The translations under genes were made by a program, and so were the position numbers. This document shows positions 1 through 7,253 of a stretch of 64,000 bases of DNA, in pieces; position 1 is the first letter of the stretch, and every line of letters starts with the position of its first letter. The notes under the pieces were generated by a model. That model saw only the letters and a program-made list of their open reading frames with translations. It was not told the DNA's origin and ran no database searches. The stretch lies in NCBI GenBank assembly GCA_050998805.1, contig JBPCPV010000025.1, forward strand, positions 93,836 to 157,835, read 5' to 3'. Source of the stretch: JAICKM01 sp050998805. Its GTDB lineage: Bacteria; Chloroflexota; Chloroflexia; QHBQ01; JAICKM01.

Positions 1-974
1 TAGTTGGTGCCCTTTAGCTGCACACGCTGCCCCATGTAAACGAATTGGCTGCCGTCCACCCGCACGAAGCTGTCGGCGGTCGGATGGCTTCCCGAAGGCG
101 GGAGGTGCGTCCCGGCGAACGGTGGCGCGGTCGGCCCGTAGCGCCAAGCATAGTAGTGCCGCCCGACGTTGCCCATCTGCACCTGCCAGGCCGGGCTGTA
201 GCCGGGTATATAGGTCAGCACGCGGCGCTGGTATAGCTGCACCAGCACGCGGGTCGGCTTGCCGGAGATCGGCACGTCGGCCCAGTACGCTTCGGTGATC
301 GGGTAGCCGAAGATATAGAGAGGGTCGAACATCGCCATGAAGTGGTCGAACACGTCGGGGATGTTGTGCCCCGTCTGCGGCGCATAGCGGCTGTATAGCA
401 CATCGGAAGGCACCGGCCCGCCGACAGCTCCCGCGCGGTCGAGCGTCGCCGTCACCGGCGAGGTATGGACGTCGGGCGCGCGCCGGTCAGGACCGCCCGG
501 CAGCGAGGCCAGGTCGCGGAAGGAGCGGTATGTCGGAGCATCGCCGTTCGCGTCGTCCCCGGCGACGGGGATCTCGGCGGGCGAGCGCGACACCCAACCA
601 TCCGGCCCGGTCTGCACGCGCCCCGCAACCAGTTCGACCACAAGCAAGCCGCTGCTGACGGCCCACTGGCTGTTGGGGTCGCCGACTGCGTGGTTGACTT
701 CCATGCGGCCCTTGTCGAAATACTGCACCGCCCGGCTGCCGCCGGGCGCGCCGGTGAACTCCTCGGCACCCCCTATTCCCGGCCCAGGCCCCCATGTCCA
801 GGAGCGGGCGGTGCTGCCAGCCGCCACCGGGCCGTCGTTGCGCGCCCAAACCCGCTCAAAGAGCGGCGAAGCAAAAGCCGGCGCGGCTGCGGGCGGTGTG
901 CCCGGCCCAACTGCCCCCGCGGTCGGCGCGAGCAGCAGCAGCAGCAAGATAGGGGCAAAGAGTCGAGAGCGCAT
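1..974 (-). CDS. Secreted protein with TGH/FGYP module, possible glycoside hydrolase (truncated by window edge)
   Basis: The frame stays open from ATG at 974 to base 1, so at least 324 residues are present and the C-terminus lies outside the window. Residues 1-21 are a signal peptide (MRSRLFAP, a run of Leu, APTAGA). Residues about 35-285 form a module (RVWARNDGPV, VQYFDKGRMEV, TGHNIPDVF, FGYPITEAYW, MGNVGRHYY) that is clearly homologous to the C-terminal half of the protein at 34937-37180. The last visible residues (FVRVDGSQFVYMGQRVQLKGTN) resemble the strand that opens the barrel of GH5-like glycosidases; this is family pattern recognition, not proof. It is divergent from the CNNM gene and has its own extended -10 element. 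Confidence 0.8.
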   Translation of the reverse strand, partial: MRSRLFAPILLLLLLAPTAGAVGPGTPPAAAPAFASPLFERVWARNDGPVAAGSTARSWTWGPGPGIGGAEEFTGAPGGSRAVQYFDKGRMEVNHAVGDPNSQWAVSSGLLVVELVAGRVQTGPDGWVSRSPAEIPVAGDDANGDAPTYRSFRDLASLPGGPDRRAPDVHTSPVTATLDRAGAVGGPVPSDVLYSRYAPQTGHNIPDVFDHFMAMFDPLYIFGYPITEAYWADVPISGKPTRVLVQLYQRRVLTYIPGYSPAWQVQMGNVGRHYYAWRYGPTAPPFAGTHLPPSGSHPTADSFVRVDGSQFVYMGQRVQLKGTN

Positions 975-1019
975 GTCGGGGTCTTTCTGTTGAGCCTGTC
1001 AGTAGGTCAGTCTGCCTCC

Positions 1020-1028
1020 ATTATACCA
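1020..1028 (-). promoter_or_regulatory. Extended -10 promoter of the secreted-protein gene
   Basis: On the minus strand this reads TGGTATAAT (TGn plus TATAAT). It lies about 45 bases before the ATG at 974. No good -35 is seen, as expected for an extended -10 promoter. Confidence 0.6.
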
Positions 1029-1041
1029 AGCTCCAAATCGA

Positions 1042-1071
1042 TTTACCAGGGGAGCTGGATTATGGTACAAT
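1042..1071 (+). promoter_or_regulatory. Promoter of the CNNM/CorC-like gene
   Basis: TTTACC (1042-1047), an 18-base spacer, and TACAAT (1066-1071) preceded by TGG, an extended -10. It is about 38 bases upstream of the GTG start at 1109. Confidence 0.55.
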
Positions 1072-1108
1072 GGGGAATGCGAAGTGTCGTCGTAGTTAGT
1101 AGTGATAG

Positions 1109-2470
1109 GTGGGTAATACGTTAGTCCAACTGGCGATAATAGCCGTTTTAGTTTTGATCAACGCCTTCCTGAACGCGGCGGAGATCTCTATCGTCTCGGC
1201 GCGGCGCGCGCGGATCAAGCAGCTTGCCGACGAGGGCGATCTAGCGGCGGCGCGGGTGCAGCGCCTCACCGATAACCCCCGCACATTCATCGCCACGGTG
1301 CAGATCGGCGTGACCCTCACCGCCTTCTTCGCGTCGGCGTTCGGTGCGATCAGTCTGGTGGGCGGCACCGCAGGATTTCTCGAAGGCGACCCGATCCGCC
1401 TGAGCCATGCCACCGCAGACACCGTCGCCTTCATCGCGATCACGGTGGCCGACGCTTTCGTGGTGCTGATCTTCGGTGAGTTGGTGCCCAAGACCCTCGG
1501 CATCGAGCACGCCGAGGCTGTCGCGCTGCGCGTGTCGAAGGTGATCACGATGATGGCGCGGGTCTCCTGGCCTGTGGTCGCTTTCCTGACCGGCACGACG
1601 AACTTCATAGTGCGGCTGCTCGGGGGCCACCGCAAAGCGAATATGCCGAGCATCACCGAGGAAGAGATCATTTCGATGGTCGAAACCGGCGAAGACGAAG
1701 GCGTGCTCACGACAAGCGAGCAGGAGATGATCCGCAACATCTTCGACTTCACCGACCGGCGCGTGAGCGAGATCATGGTGCCCCGGCCCGATATGTTTGA
1801 ACTCTCGGCGCAGATGCCGATCTCGGATGCGGGGCCGCTGGTCCGCAAGTCCGGCTACTCGCGTATCCCGGTCTACCAACAGGACCGCGAGAACATCATC
1901 GGCATGGTCTTCGCCAAAGACGTGCTGGGCGCATATATCGAGGGCCGCACGAACCAGCCGCTCGAAGCGATACGCCACGATGTCCACTTCGTGCCCGAAT
2001 CGAAGTTAATAGGCGACCTGCTCCGCGAGCTACAGCAGAGCCGCCAGAACCTGGCTATCGCGGTGGACGAGTTCGGCGGCGTCAGCGGCATGTTGACCCT
2101 GGAGGATCTGCTCGAGGAGATCGTCGGCGACATACGCGACGAGTTCCAGCACGAGGAGGCCCCGATACAGAAGCTCGGCCCTGACGAGCTTATCGTCGCC
2201 GGCAACGTCTCTCTCCAAGACATAGCTGACGAGTTTGAGATGCGGGTCAAAGGCCCCGACCTCGACAGCACGGTTGCCGCCCTGATCCTGGAGGAGGAGG
2301 GCCGCATCCCCGAACCCGGTGCCCAGGTTACCTGGCACGACCTGACGCTGACCGTGGACGAGATGCTCCGGCGCCGTATCCAGAAGGTCCGGGTGACACG
2401 TAATGAAACGACCCCGCCTGCCGAGGCGACGCGCCCCGAGGGCGAGCAAGTCGGCGCGCTGGACACCTAG
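1109..2470 (+). CDS. CNNM-domain / CBS / CorC-HlyC family membrane protein (putative divalent cation transporter)
   Basis: 453 residues. The N-terminus is hydrophobic (LVQLAIIAVLVLINAFLNAAE) and matches the start of the DUF21/CNNM membrane domain (about 1-190). A CBS pair follows (about 205-330, with MVPRPDMF, GYSRIPVY, LAIAVDEFGGVSGMLTLEDLLEEIVGDI). The C-terminal CorC_HlyC domain (about 345-435) contains the typical LDSTVAALIL stretch. Members are linked to Mg2+/Co2+ export or resistance, and some are mislabelled haemolysins. The GTG start is chosen because the membrane domain begins at once and nothing in frame upstream is better. The gene is followed by rpoA, which has its own promoter. 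Confidence 0.9.
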   Translation: MGNTLVQLAIIAVLVLINAFLNAAEISIVSARRARIKQLADEGDLAAARVQRLTDNPRTFIATVQIGVTLTAFFASAFGAISLVGGTAGFLEGDPIRLSHATADTVAFIAITVADAFVVLIFGELVPKTLGIEHAEAVALRVSKVITMMARVSWPVVAFLTGTTNFIVRLLGGHRKANMPSITEEEIISMVETGEDEGVLTTSEQEMIRNIFDFTDRRVSEIMVPRPDMFELSAQMPISDAGPLVRKSGYSRIPVYQQDRENIIGMVFAKDVLGAYIEGRTNQPLEAIRHDVHFVPESKLIGDLLRELQQSRQNLAIAVDEFGGVSGMLTLEDLLEEIVGDIRDEFQHEEAPIQKLGPDELIVAGNVSLQDIADEFEMRVKGPDLDSTVAALILEEEGRIPEPGAQVTWHDLTLTVDEMLRRRIQKVRVTRNETTPPAEATRPEGEQVGALDT

Positions 2471-2479
2471 CCCGTCTTA

Positions 2480-2488
2480 TGGTATAAT
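2480..2488 (+). promoter_or_regulatory. Extended -10 promoter of rpoA
   Basis: TGGTATAAT, giving an expected transcript start near 2495 and a leader of roughly 57 bases before the GTG at 2553. Confidence 0.65.
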
Positions 2489-2552
2489 CACAGACTGTGG
2501 CGCGGCTCCGCGACGCCGAAGCCTGCTATTCTTAGCTTAAAAGGGGTATTGT

Positions 2553-3512
2553 GTGTTCAACATCCAGTTACCGCAGATCGAGCGGGTCAAATCAGAGACA
2601 AATTACGCGCTCTTCCAGATCGAGCCGCTTGAGCCGGGCTGGGGGCACACTCTCGGCGCTGCGCTGCGGCGCATCCTGCTCTCCTCGCTGGAGGGCGCGG
2701 CCGTAACGGCGATCCGGCTAGAGCCGTTGAGCCAGGATATGTCGGCGGTCGAAGGTGTACAGGAAGACTTGCTCGACGTTATCCTGAACGTCAAGCAACT
2801 CAGGCTGCACGCCGATAACGATGCGCTCCGTGAGGCCCAGACCGTCGCCTTGCGCGCGCAGAGCGACCGCAACGGCGGCATGGCTCTCACCGGGGCCGAC
2901 CTCCTGCTGCCCAACGGCGTTCGCCTGCTCAACCCCGACCACCTGCTGGCGACACTCGAACGCCCTGATGCTCCGGTGGAACTAGAGCTGCTGATCGAGG
3001 CTGGGCGCGGCTATGTCGCCGCAGAGACTCGCACCGACACTCCCCTCGACATGATCCCGATAGACGCGATCTACACGCCGATCCCCCGCGTGAACTACAT
3101 CATCGAACACACCCGTGTCGGCATGATGACGAACTACGACCGCCTGCTGCTCGAAATCTGGACCGACGGCACGATCACCCCCGACGAAGCGATCCGCCAG
3201 GCCGCGCGGATATTGACGCGCTACGCAACCAGCATCGCGTCGTTCGGCCAGGAGACCGAGGAAGACCTGGAAGAGGTTTACGAGGAGGACGGCACGTCAC
3301 AGCCCAACACCACCGAGATAGACCTCGATGACCTGCACCTGTCGGTCCGCACGATGAACGCGCTCAAGCGGGCGAACATCAACACGGTAGCCCGTATCCT
3401 GGCTACCAGCGAAGCCGACCTGCTCGGCCTCCGCAACTTTGGGCAGAAGTCGCTGGAGGAGCTTAAATCCGTGCTGGCCGAGCACGGCATCACGCGGGAA
3501 GAACCGGCCTAG
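2553..3512 (+). CDS. rpoA: DNA-directed RNA polymerase subunit alpha
   Basis: 319 residues, the normal length for the alpha subunit that nucleates core RNA polymerase assembly. The N-terminal domain (about 1-230) shows GWGHTLGAALRRILLSSLEGAAVTAI and the RVNYIIEHTRVG / YDRLLLEIWTDGTITPDEAI motifs. An acidic linker (EETEEDLEEVYEED) leads to the C-terminal domain (about 255-319, LHLSVRTMNALKRANI, LLGLRNFGQKSLEEL) that contacts UP elements and activators. GTG start preceded by AAGGGG. Unusually, no ribosomal protein genes flank it. Its TAG overlaps the stop of the convergent oxidoreductase gene inside one CTAG. Confidence 0.98.
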   Translation: MFNIQLPQIERVKSETNYALFQIEPLEPGWGHTLGAALRRILLSSLEGAAVTAIRLEPLSQDMSAVEGVQEDLLDVILNVKQLRLHADNDALREAQTVALRAQSDRNGGMALTGADLLLPNGVRLLNPDHLLATLERPDAPVELELLIEAGRGYVAAETRTDTPLDMIPIDAIYTPIPRVNYIIEHTRVGMMTNYDRLLLEIWTDGTITPDEAIRQAARILTRYATSIASFGQETEEDLEEVYEEDGTSQPNTTEIDLDDLHLSVRTMNALKRANINTVARILATSEADLLGLRNFGQKSLEELKSVLAEHGITREEPA

Positions 3513-4936
3513 AACCCATCGCCCAGCGCCGTGCGGGCCGCCCAATACCCGCACATGCCGTGGACGCCGCCGCCCGGCGGGGTGGACGATGAACAGATGT
3601 AGAGGCCGCGCACAGGCGTCCGGTAAGGCCGCAGACTCGGCACCGGGCGAGTGAAGAGCTGCCGCCAGTCCTGCGCCCCCCCGTTGATGTCCCCGCCGAT
3701 GTAGTTCATGTCATACGCCTGGAGGGCCGCCGGAGTCGTGATGTGCCGCGCCAACACACGGTCGCGGAAGCCGGGCGCGAAGCGCTCCAACTGCGCCTCG
3801 ATCCGGGCGCTCATGTCGAAGTTCGAGCCGTTGGGGATGTGGCAGTAGGCCCAGACTGTCTGCCTGCCGTCGGGCGCGCGGGACAGGTCGAAGAGGCTGC
3901 TCTGCACCGCGAGCACGTAGGGCCGCAACGGGTGCTCGCCGCGCGCAACTGCGGCCTCCCCTGCGGCGATCTCCTCAATCGTGCCGCCGAGGTGGACCGT
4001 GGCCGCGCGGGCACATTCGGGCGCGCGCCAGGGTATCGGGCCGTCGAGCGCCCAATCCAGCTTGAAGACACCCGGCCCCTGGCGGTAGCGCCCCAACTGC
4101 TTCATGTACCCTGCGGGCAGCCGGTCCCCAGCCATGCTTACGAGCTGCGTGGGGGTGATGTCGCAGAAGATGGCGCGGGCAGTCGGCAGCTCGGAGAGTC
4201 GGAGCACCGGCTCTCCGGTGACTATCTCTCCTCCGAGGTGGCGCAGGTAGGCGGCGAGCGCGTCCGCGATTCTCTGCGATCCTCCCGCAGCCACCGGCCA
4301 GCCGACCGCGTGGCCGCTCATGGCAAACAGGAGACCGTAGGCCCCGGTGATCGGGCGGTCGAGCGGCAGCATCGAGTGTCCTGCCGCACCCGCGAATAGC
4401 GCCTTCGCCCGCGGCCCTGAAAAGAGCAGAGAGGCCAACGCCGTCGCGGTGGCAAGCGCGGGCAGACCGAAGCGCGCCATGGCAATCGGGTGGCGCGGGA
4501 GGCGGAGCGGGCCGAGTATCGTCGGCAGGATCAGCGGCCAGTCGGCCACCAACGGCGACATGATTCGCTCGTAGGCCGCCCCATCCGGCCCCAGCGTTTC
4601 GGCTGTCGCCTGTACCGAGCGCTCGAGGAGCATAGCAGTGCCGTCGTCGAGCGGGTGGGCGAACGAGGAGATTGGCCAGATCCAACGGAGGCCGTAGTCG
4701 GCCAACGGCAGCTTGCGGAAGAAAGGTGAGGCTACGCCGAGCGGGTGGACCGAGGAGCAGATGTCATGCACGAAGCCCGGCAGCGTCAGTTCGCCGGAGC
4801 GCGTCCCGCCGCCGACGGTCGGCGCGGCCTCCCGCACCAGTACCCGCCGCCCGGCCCTCGCCAGCGTGATAGCCGCTGCGAGGCCGTTCGGCCCAGAGCC
4901 GACGATGACCGCATCGTACCCGTCCGGCTTCGGCAT
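3509..4936 (-). CDS. FAD-dependent oxidoreductase, phytoene desaturase/PYROXD2-like
   Basis: About 475 residues from the ATG at 4936; the longer open frame upstream runs over the peroxiredoxin gene and is ignored. The N-terminal Rossmann fold has the FAD motif VGSGPNGLAAAITLARAG followed by VREAAPTVGGGTRSGEL. The C-terminus has the second dinucleotide signature GLYICSSSTPPGGGVHGMCG. The closest family is PYROXD2/CrtI-like amine oxidoreductases; the substrate cannot be told from sequence. A paralogue lies at 7250-8884. It sits 8 bases downstream of the peroxiredoxin gene, so the two probably share a transcript, and it converges on rpoA with a 4-base overlap. Confidence 0.88.
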   Translation of the reverse strand: MPKPDGYDAVIVGSGPNGLAAAITLARAGRRVLVREAAPTVGGGTRSGELTLPGFVHDICSSVHPLGVASPFFRKLPLADYGLRWIWPISSFAHPLDDGTAMLLERSVQATAETLGPDGAAYERIMSPLVADWPLILPTILGPLRLPRHPIAMARFGLPALATATALASLLFSGPRAKALFAGAAGHSMLPLDRPITGAYGLLFAMSGHAVGWPVAAGGSQRIADALAAYLRHLGGEIVTGEPVLRLSELPTARAIFCDITPTQLVSMAGDRLPAGYMKQLGRYRQGPGVFKLDWALDGPIPWRAPECARAATVHLGGTIEEIAAGEAAVARGEHPLRPYVLAVQSSLFDLSRAPDGRQTVWAYCHIPNGSNFDMSARIEAQLERFAPGFRDRVLARHITTPAALQAYDMNYIGGDINGGAQDWRQLFTRPVPSLRPYRTPVRGLYICSSSTPPGGGVHGMCGYWAARTALGDGF

Positions 4937-4944
4937 GGCGACGC

Positions 4945-5403
4945 CTACCCGGCAAGCACGCCGACCGCGCTTCGCACGCTGTCGGCCGGTTTCACCGGCT
5001 GTTGTACGTCGGCCACCCGGCCCTCCTCGTCTATCAGGAAGTGGCTGCGGGTGATGCCCGTATACTTTTTGCCCGCGAACGACTTCTCGCCCCAGGCACC
5101 ATAAGCGTCCGCCACCGCGTGGTCGGCGTCCACCAGCAGGGTGAACGGCAGGTTGTACTTTGACCGAAACGCCCGGTGGGATGCCGCGCTGTCGGGGCTG
5201 ACTCCGAGGACGATGGCGTTCTGCTCCTCGATCTGAGGGTAGGCGTCGCGGAAGCCGCACGCCTGCGCCGTGCAGCCGGGCGTGTCATCCTTCGGGTAGA
5301 AATAGAGCACAACCCGTTGCCCGCGTAGATCGGATAGCCGCAGCGTCTTGTCGTCGTCGGTCGGCAGCGTGAAGTCGGGTGCAGTGTCGCCTATTTTGAG
5401 CAT
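4945..5403 (-). CDS. bcp: Thioredoxin-dependent thiol peroxidase (Bcp/PrxQ peroxiredoxin)
   Basis: 152 residues, the usual Bcp length. The sequence has GDTAPDFTLPTDDDKTLRLSD, then YFYPKDDTPGCTAQACGFRD with the peroxidatic Cys in TPGCT and a second Cys five residues later, as in Bcp. VLGVSPDSAASHRAF and GITRSHFLIDEEG follow. It reduces H2O2 and organic hydroperoxides in the cytoplasm using thioredoxin. The ATG at 5403 is chosen because GGAGGA lies 6 bases before it; an upstream in-frame Met would add a non-homologous tail. Confidence 0.95.
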   Translation of the reverse strand: MLKIGDTAPDFTLPTDDDKTLRLSDLRGQRVVLYFYPKDDTPGCTAQACGFRDAYPQIEEQNAIVLGVSPDSAASHRAFRSKYNLPFTLLVDADHAVADAYGAWGEKSFAGKKYTGITRSHFLIDEEGRVADVQQPVKPADSVRSAVGVLAG

Positions 5404-5443
5404 ATCTTGTCCTCCTGCGGCATTATACAGCGCGTCCGGGCGT

Positions 5444-6301
5444 TCAGGCAAGCCGAGCGATGGCGTCCGCGAACCGCTCGACCGCCGGGGGGTAGTGGGA
5501 CAGGAAAAGCGACGGCTCGACCAGCTCGAGCTCCATCAGCCGGGGCGCGCCGTCCGCGTCGCGGATCAAGTCAACGCGCGCGTAGAGCGCAGGTGTCGCT
5601 GCCGCGCGCAGGATCTCCCCGGCGAGCGCGGCTTCGTCGGGCGTTGGGGCGACTTGCGTAGCTAGCGGCGTGGGGTCTTCGTCGGTGTCGAGGGAAGATG
5701 CGCGGCGCACGGCATGGGTAAATTCTCCGCCGATGAAGAGCAGCGAGCGTTCGCCGTACCCCTCCACCGCCTCCATATACGGCTGCACCATCATGTCGCG
5801 CTCCGGCAGCAATCGGTCAAGATGCTCCTGCCCGTCTGCGAGCGAGGCCCTGTCCACGCGGATCGTCTCGAAGGCGCTAGCGGAGACGGCGGGCTTGACC
5901 ACGGCGCGCTCCCAGTCCCGCGCGGCCATCAGCGCGGCGAGGTCGGCTGCGGTGCCTGCGGCGAGCCACTCGGTCGGCACAATCGGGACGCCCCGCGCCT
6001 CGAGGTCACGCAGATAGCCCTTGTGCGTGTTCCAGCGGATCGTCTGCACCGGGTTCCAGAGCCGAGTGACCGATCCAACACGTTCGGCCCAGGCAACGAA
6101 CTCGTCGCGGCGGTGGTGGTAATCCCAGGCGGAGCGGACGACGCAGAGGCACGACGCCGCCCAGTCCACCTCGGGGTTGTCCCAAACGGCGGGCCATGCG
6201 AACAGCCCACGCGCCGAAAGAGCCGAAAGCAGCAGCCGGTCGTCTTCCGATAGGCGAGGCACCTCAGCGCATGTCACGAGCAAGATGTCGGGGGTTTTCA
6301 T
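5444..6301 (-). CDS. ATP-grasp domain protein
   Basis: 285 residues. An N-terminal Rossmann-like part (LLVTCAEVPRLSEDDRLLLSAL, VVRSAWDYHHRRDEFVAW) is followed by an ATP-grasp fold: WNTHKGYLRDLEARGVPIVPTEW, then AVVKPAVSASAFETIRV (the ATP-binding Lys strand), MMVQPYMEAVEGYGERSLLFIGGEF, and the metal-binding LMELELVEPSLFL. It resembles RimK/DcsG-type ligases, which join a carboxylate to an amine with ATP; the substrate is unknown. A 23-base palindromic repeat and tRNA-Met lie immediately upstream. Confidence 0.8.
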   Translation of the reverse strand: MKTPDILLVTCAEVPRLSEDDRLLLSALSARGLFAWPAVWDNPEVDWAASCLCVVRSAWDYHHRRDEFVAWAERVGSVTRLWNPVQTIRWNTHKGYLRDLEARGVPIVPTEWLAAGTAADLAALMAARDWERAVVKPAVSASAFETIRVDRASLADGQEHLDRLLPERDMMVQPYMEAVEGYGERSLLFIGGEFTHAVRRASSLDTDEDPTPLATQVAPTPDEAALAGEILRAAATPALYARVDLIRDADGAPRLMELELVEPSLFLSHYPPAVERFADAIARLA

Positions 6302-6310
6302 CGGGCCTTT

Positions 6311-6333
6311 GTAGGAGCCGGTTTCAAACCGGC
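6311..6333. repeat. Dispersed 23-bp palindromic repeat, copy 1
   Basis: GTAGGAGC followed by a perfect palindrome GCCGGTTT-C-AAACCGGC (6317-6333). Related copies are at 25679-25701 and 47187-47209. Confidence 0.75.
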
Positions 6334-6341
6334 GCGGGGAG

Positions 6342-6413
6342 TGGCGGGGGAGAGATTTGAACTCTCGACCAAGGGCTTATGAGTCCCCTGCTCTACCGCT
6401 GAGCTACCCCGCC
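6342..6413 (-). tRNA. tRNA-Met (anticodon CAT)
   Basis: 72 bases. Acceptor stem GGCGGGG/CCCCGCC, D arm GCTCAGCGGTAGAGC, anticodon loop CTCATAA, T arm with GTTCAAAT. CCA is not encoded. The body looks like elongator tRNA-Met. A lysidine-modified tRNA-Ile2 has the same anticodon and cannot be fully excluded. Confidence 0.9.
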
Positions 6414-6460
6414 ATGAAAAGGCAGAGCGGGAGCGTACTCCGGCTCTGTCAATATACTCG

Positions 6461-6489
6461 ATTATACGCGATGAGCGGTCCTGTGTCAA
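6461..6489 (-). promoter_or_regulatory. Consensus sigma-70-type promoter of tRNA-Met
   Basis: On the minus strand: TTGACA (6489-6484), 17-base spacer, TATAAT (6466-6461). Perfect consensus. Its -35 is half of an inverted repeat with the -35 of the divergent tRNA-Thr promoter. Confidence 0.8.
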
Positions 6490-6495
6490 GCACAC

Positions 6496-6525
6496 TTGAC
6501 AGCCGCGCGCCCTTTCTCCTATAAT
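6496..6525 (+). promoter_or_regulatory. Consensus sigma-70-type promoter of tRNA-Thr
   Basis: TTGACA (6496-6501), 18-base spacer, TATAAT (6520-6525), 13 bases before the tRNA 5' end. Confidence 0.8.
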
Positions 6526-6538
6526 AGGGGCGTAGTCG

Positions 6539-6611
6539 GCTGATGTAGCTCAGTTGGTAGAGCAACGCCCTCGTAATGCGTAGGTCAGGAGTTCGAGTCT
6601 CCTCATCAGCT
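6539..6611 (+). tRNA. tRNA-Thr (anticodon CGT)
   Basis: 73 bases. Acceptor GCTGATG/CATCAGC, D arm GCTCAGTTGGTAGAGC, anticodon loop CTCGTAA, T arm GTTCGAGT. CCA is not encoded as such. The last pair of the anticodon stem is a C-T mismatch. The convergent Mrr-like gene ends inside the acceptor stem. Confidence 0.93.
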
Positions 6612-7253
6612 CCCAGGCGCGCCCGGACGACCCGTGGCGCGCTTTATGGTCTCCGCAAAGCTCTCGCGGAGGAAGCGTTCGGAATAGCGCAGCAGCCGCT
6701 CGTCCCCCCAGACGTGGAGCGGCCTGTCCCCGATCCACTCCTGTGCCGCACGGCTGACACGTCCGGTCGTGACCAAGTAGGCTTCGCGCGCTCGGTTACG
6801 CTCCATCACGCCGTAGAGGTCGCGCACCACCGCCGGGGATACCGTGCCGTGATACCGCTTGCATTGCACTACAACTAGGTTGCCTGCCCCGTCGCGCATC
6901 GTCAGGTCGATCCCCCCGTCGCCGCTGCCCCCGGTGCGCCGAATGTCGTGGTAGAGACCGCTCGCCCCGAAAAGCAGCCGCGTGAACTCCTCGAACTCCC
7001 CCGGCGTCAGCGCCTTTAGCGCACTCAGATCCCCAATCCCCTTCGCGCGAGCGGTGCGCGAGGCACCCACTTCCGTCTGTATAGGAGAGGCTGGGTGCGA
7101 GATCATCCACCCCAAAACCGGCCCCGCGACCACGAACATCAGCCCGAACGCCAACGCGACCGGCCCCCAGGCGTCGGCCTGCGTGACGCCTATCGCCACA
7201 AGCAGCGCACCTGCCAGCCCCGACAGCCCCAGGATCATCCGGGTGTTGTTCAC
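6606..7253 (-). CDS. Membrane-anchored Mrr-type restriction endonuclease-like protein
   Basis: 215 residues. Two N-terminal membrane segments (about 5-25 and 30-50) are followed by a cytoplasmic Mrr_cat domain (about 78-190). The nuclease core is visible: an early Glu in LTPGEFEEFTRLLF, GGSGDGGIDLTM supplying the catalytic Asp, and NLVVVQCKRY supplying the Q-x-K. VSPAVVRDLYGVM and AYLVTTGRVSRAAQEW are family hallmarks. Such proteins cleave modified or foreign DNA, but many are uncharacterised. Its ATG overlaps the stop of the oxidoreductase upstream by 4 bases, suggesting coupled translation. Its TGA lies within the antisense of tRNA-Thr. Confidence 0.85.
   Translation of the reverse strand: MNNTRMILGLSGLAGALLVAIGVTQADAWGPVALAFGLMFVVAGPVLGWMISHPASPIQTEVGASRTARAKGIGDLSALKALTPGEFEEFTRLLFGASGLYHDIRRTGGSGDGGIDLTMRDGAGNLVVVQCKRYHGTVSPAVVRDLYGVMERNRAREAYLVTTGRVSRAAQEWIGDRPLHVWGDERLLRYSERFLRESFAETIKRATGRPGAPGS

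Noticed and set aside
4936..5260. N-terminal extension of the first FAD oxidoreductase
   Set aside because: Runs over the peroxiredoxin gene in another frame and lacks homology; the FAD motif starts just after ATG 4936.
6298..6495. Small frame across tRNA-Met and the palindromic repeat
   Set aside because: It is the translation of a tRNA gene and a repeat.
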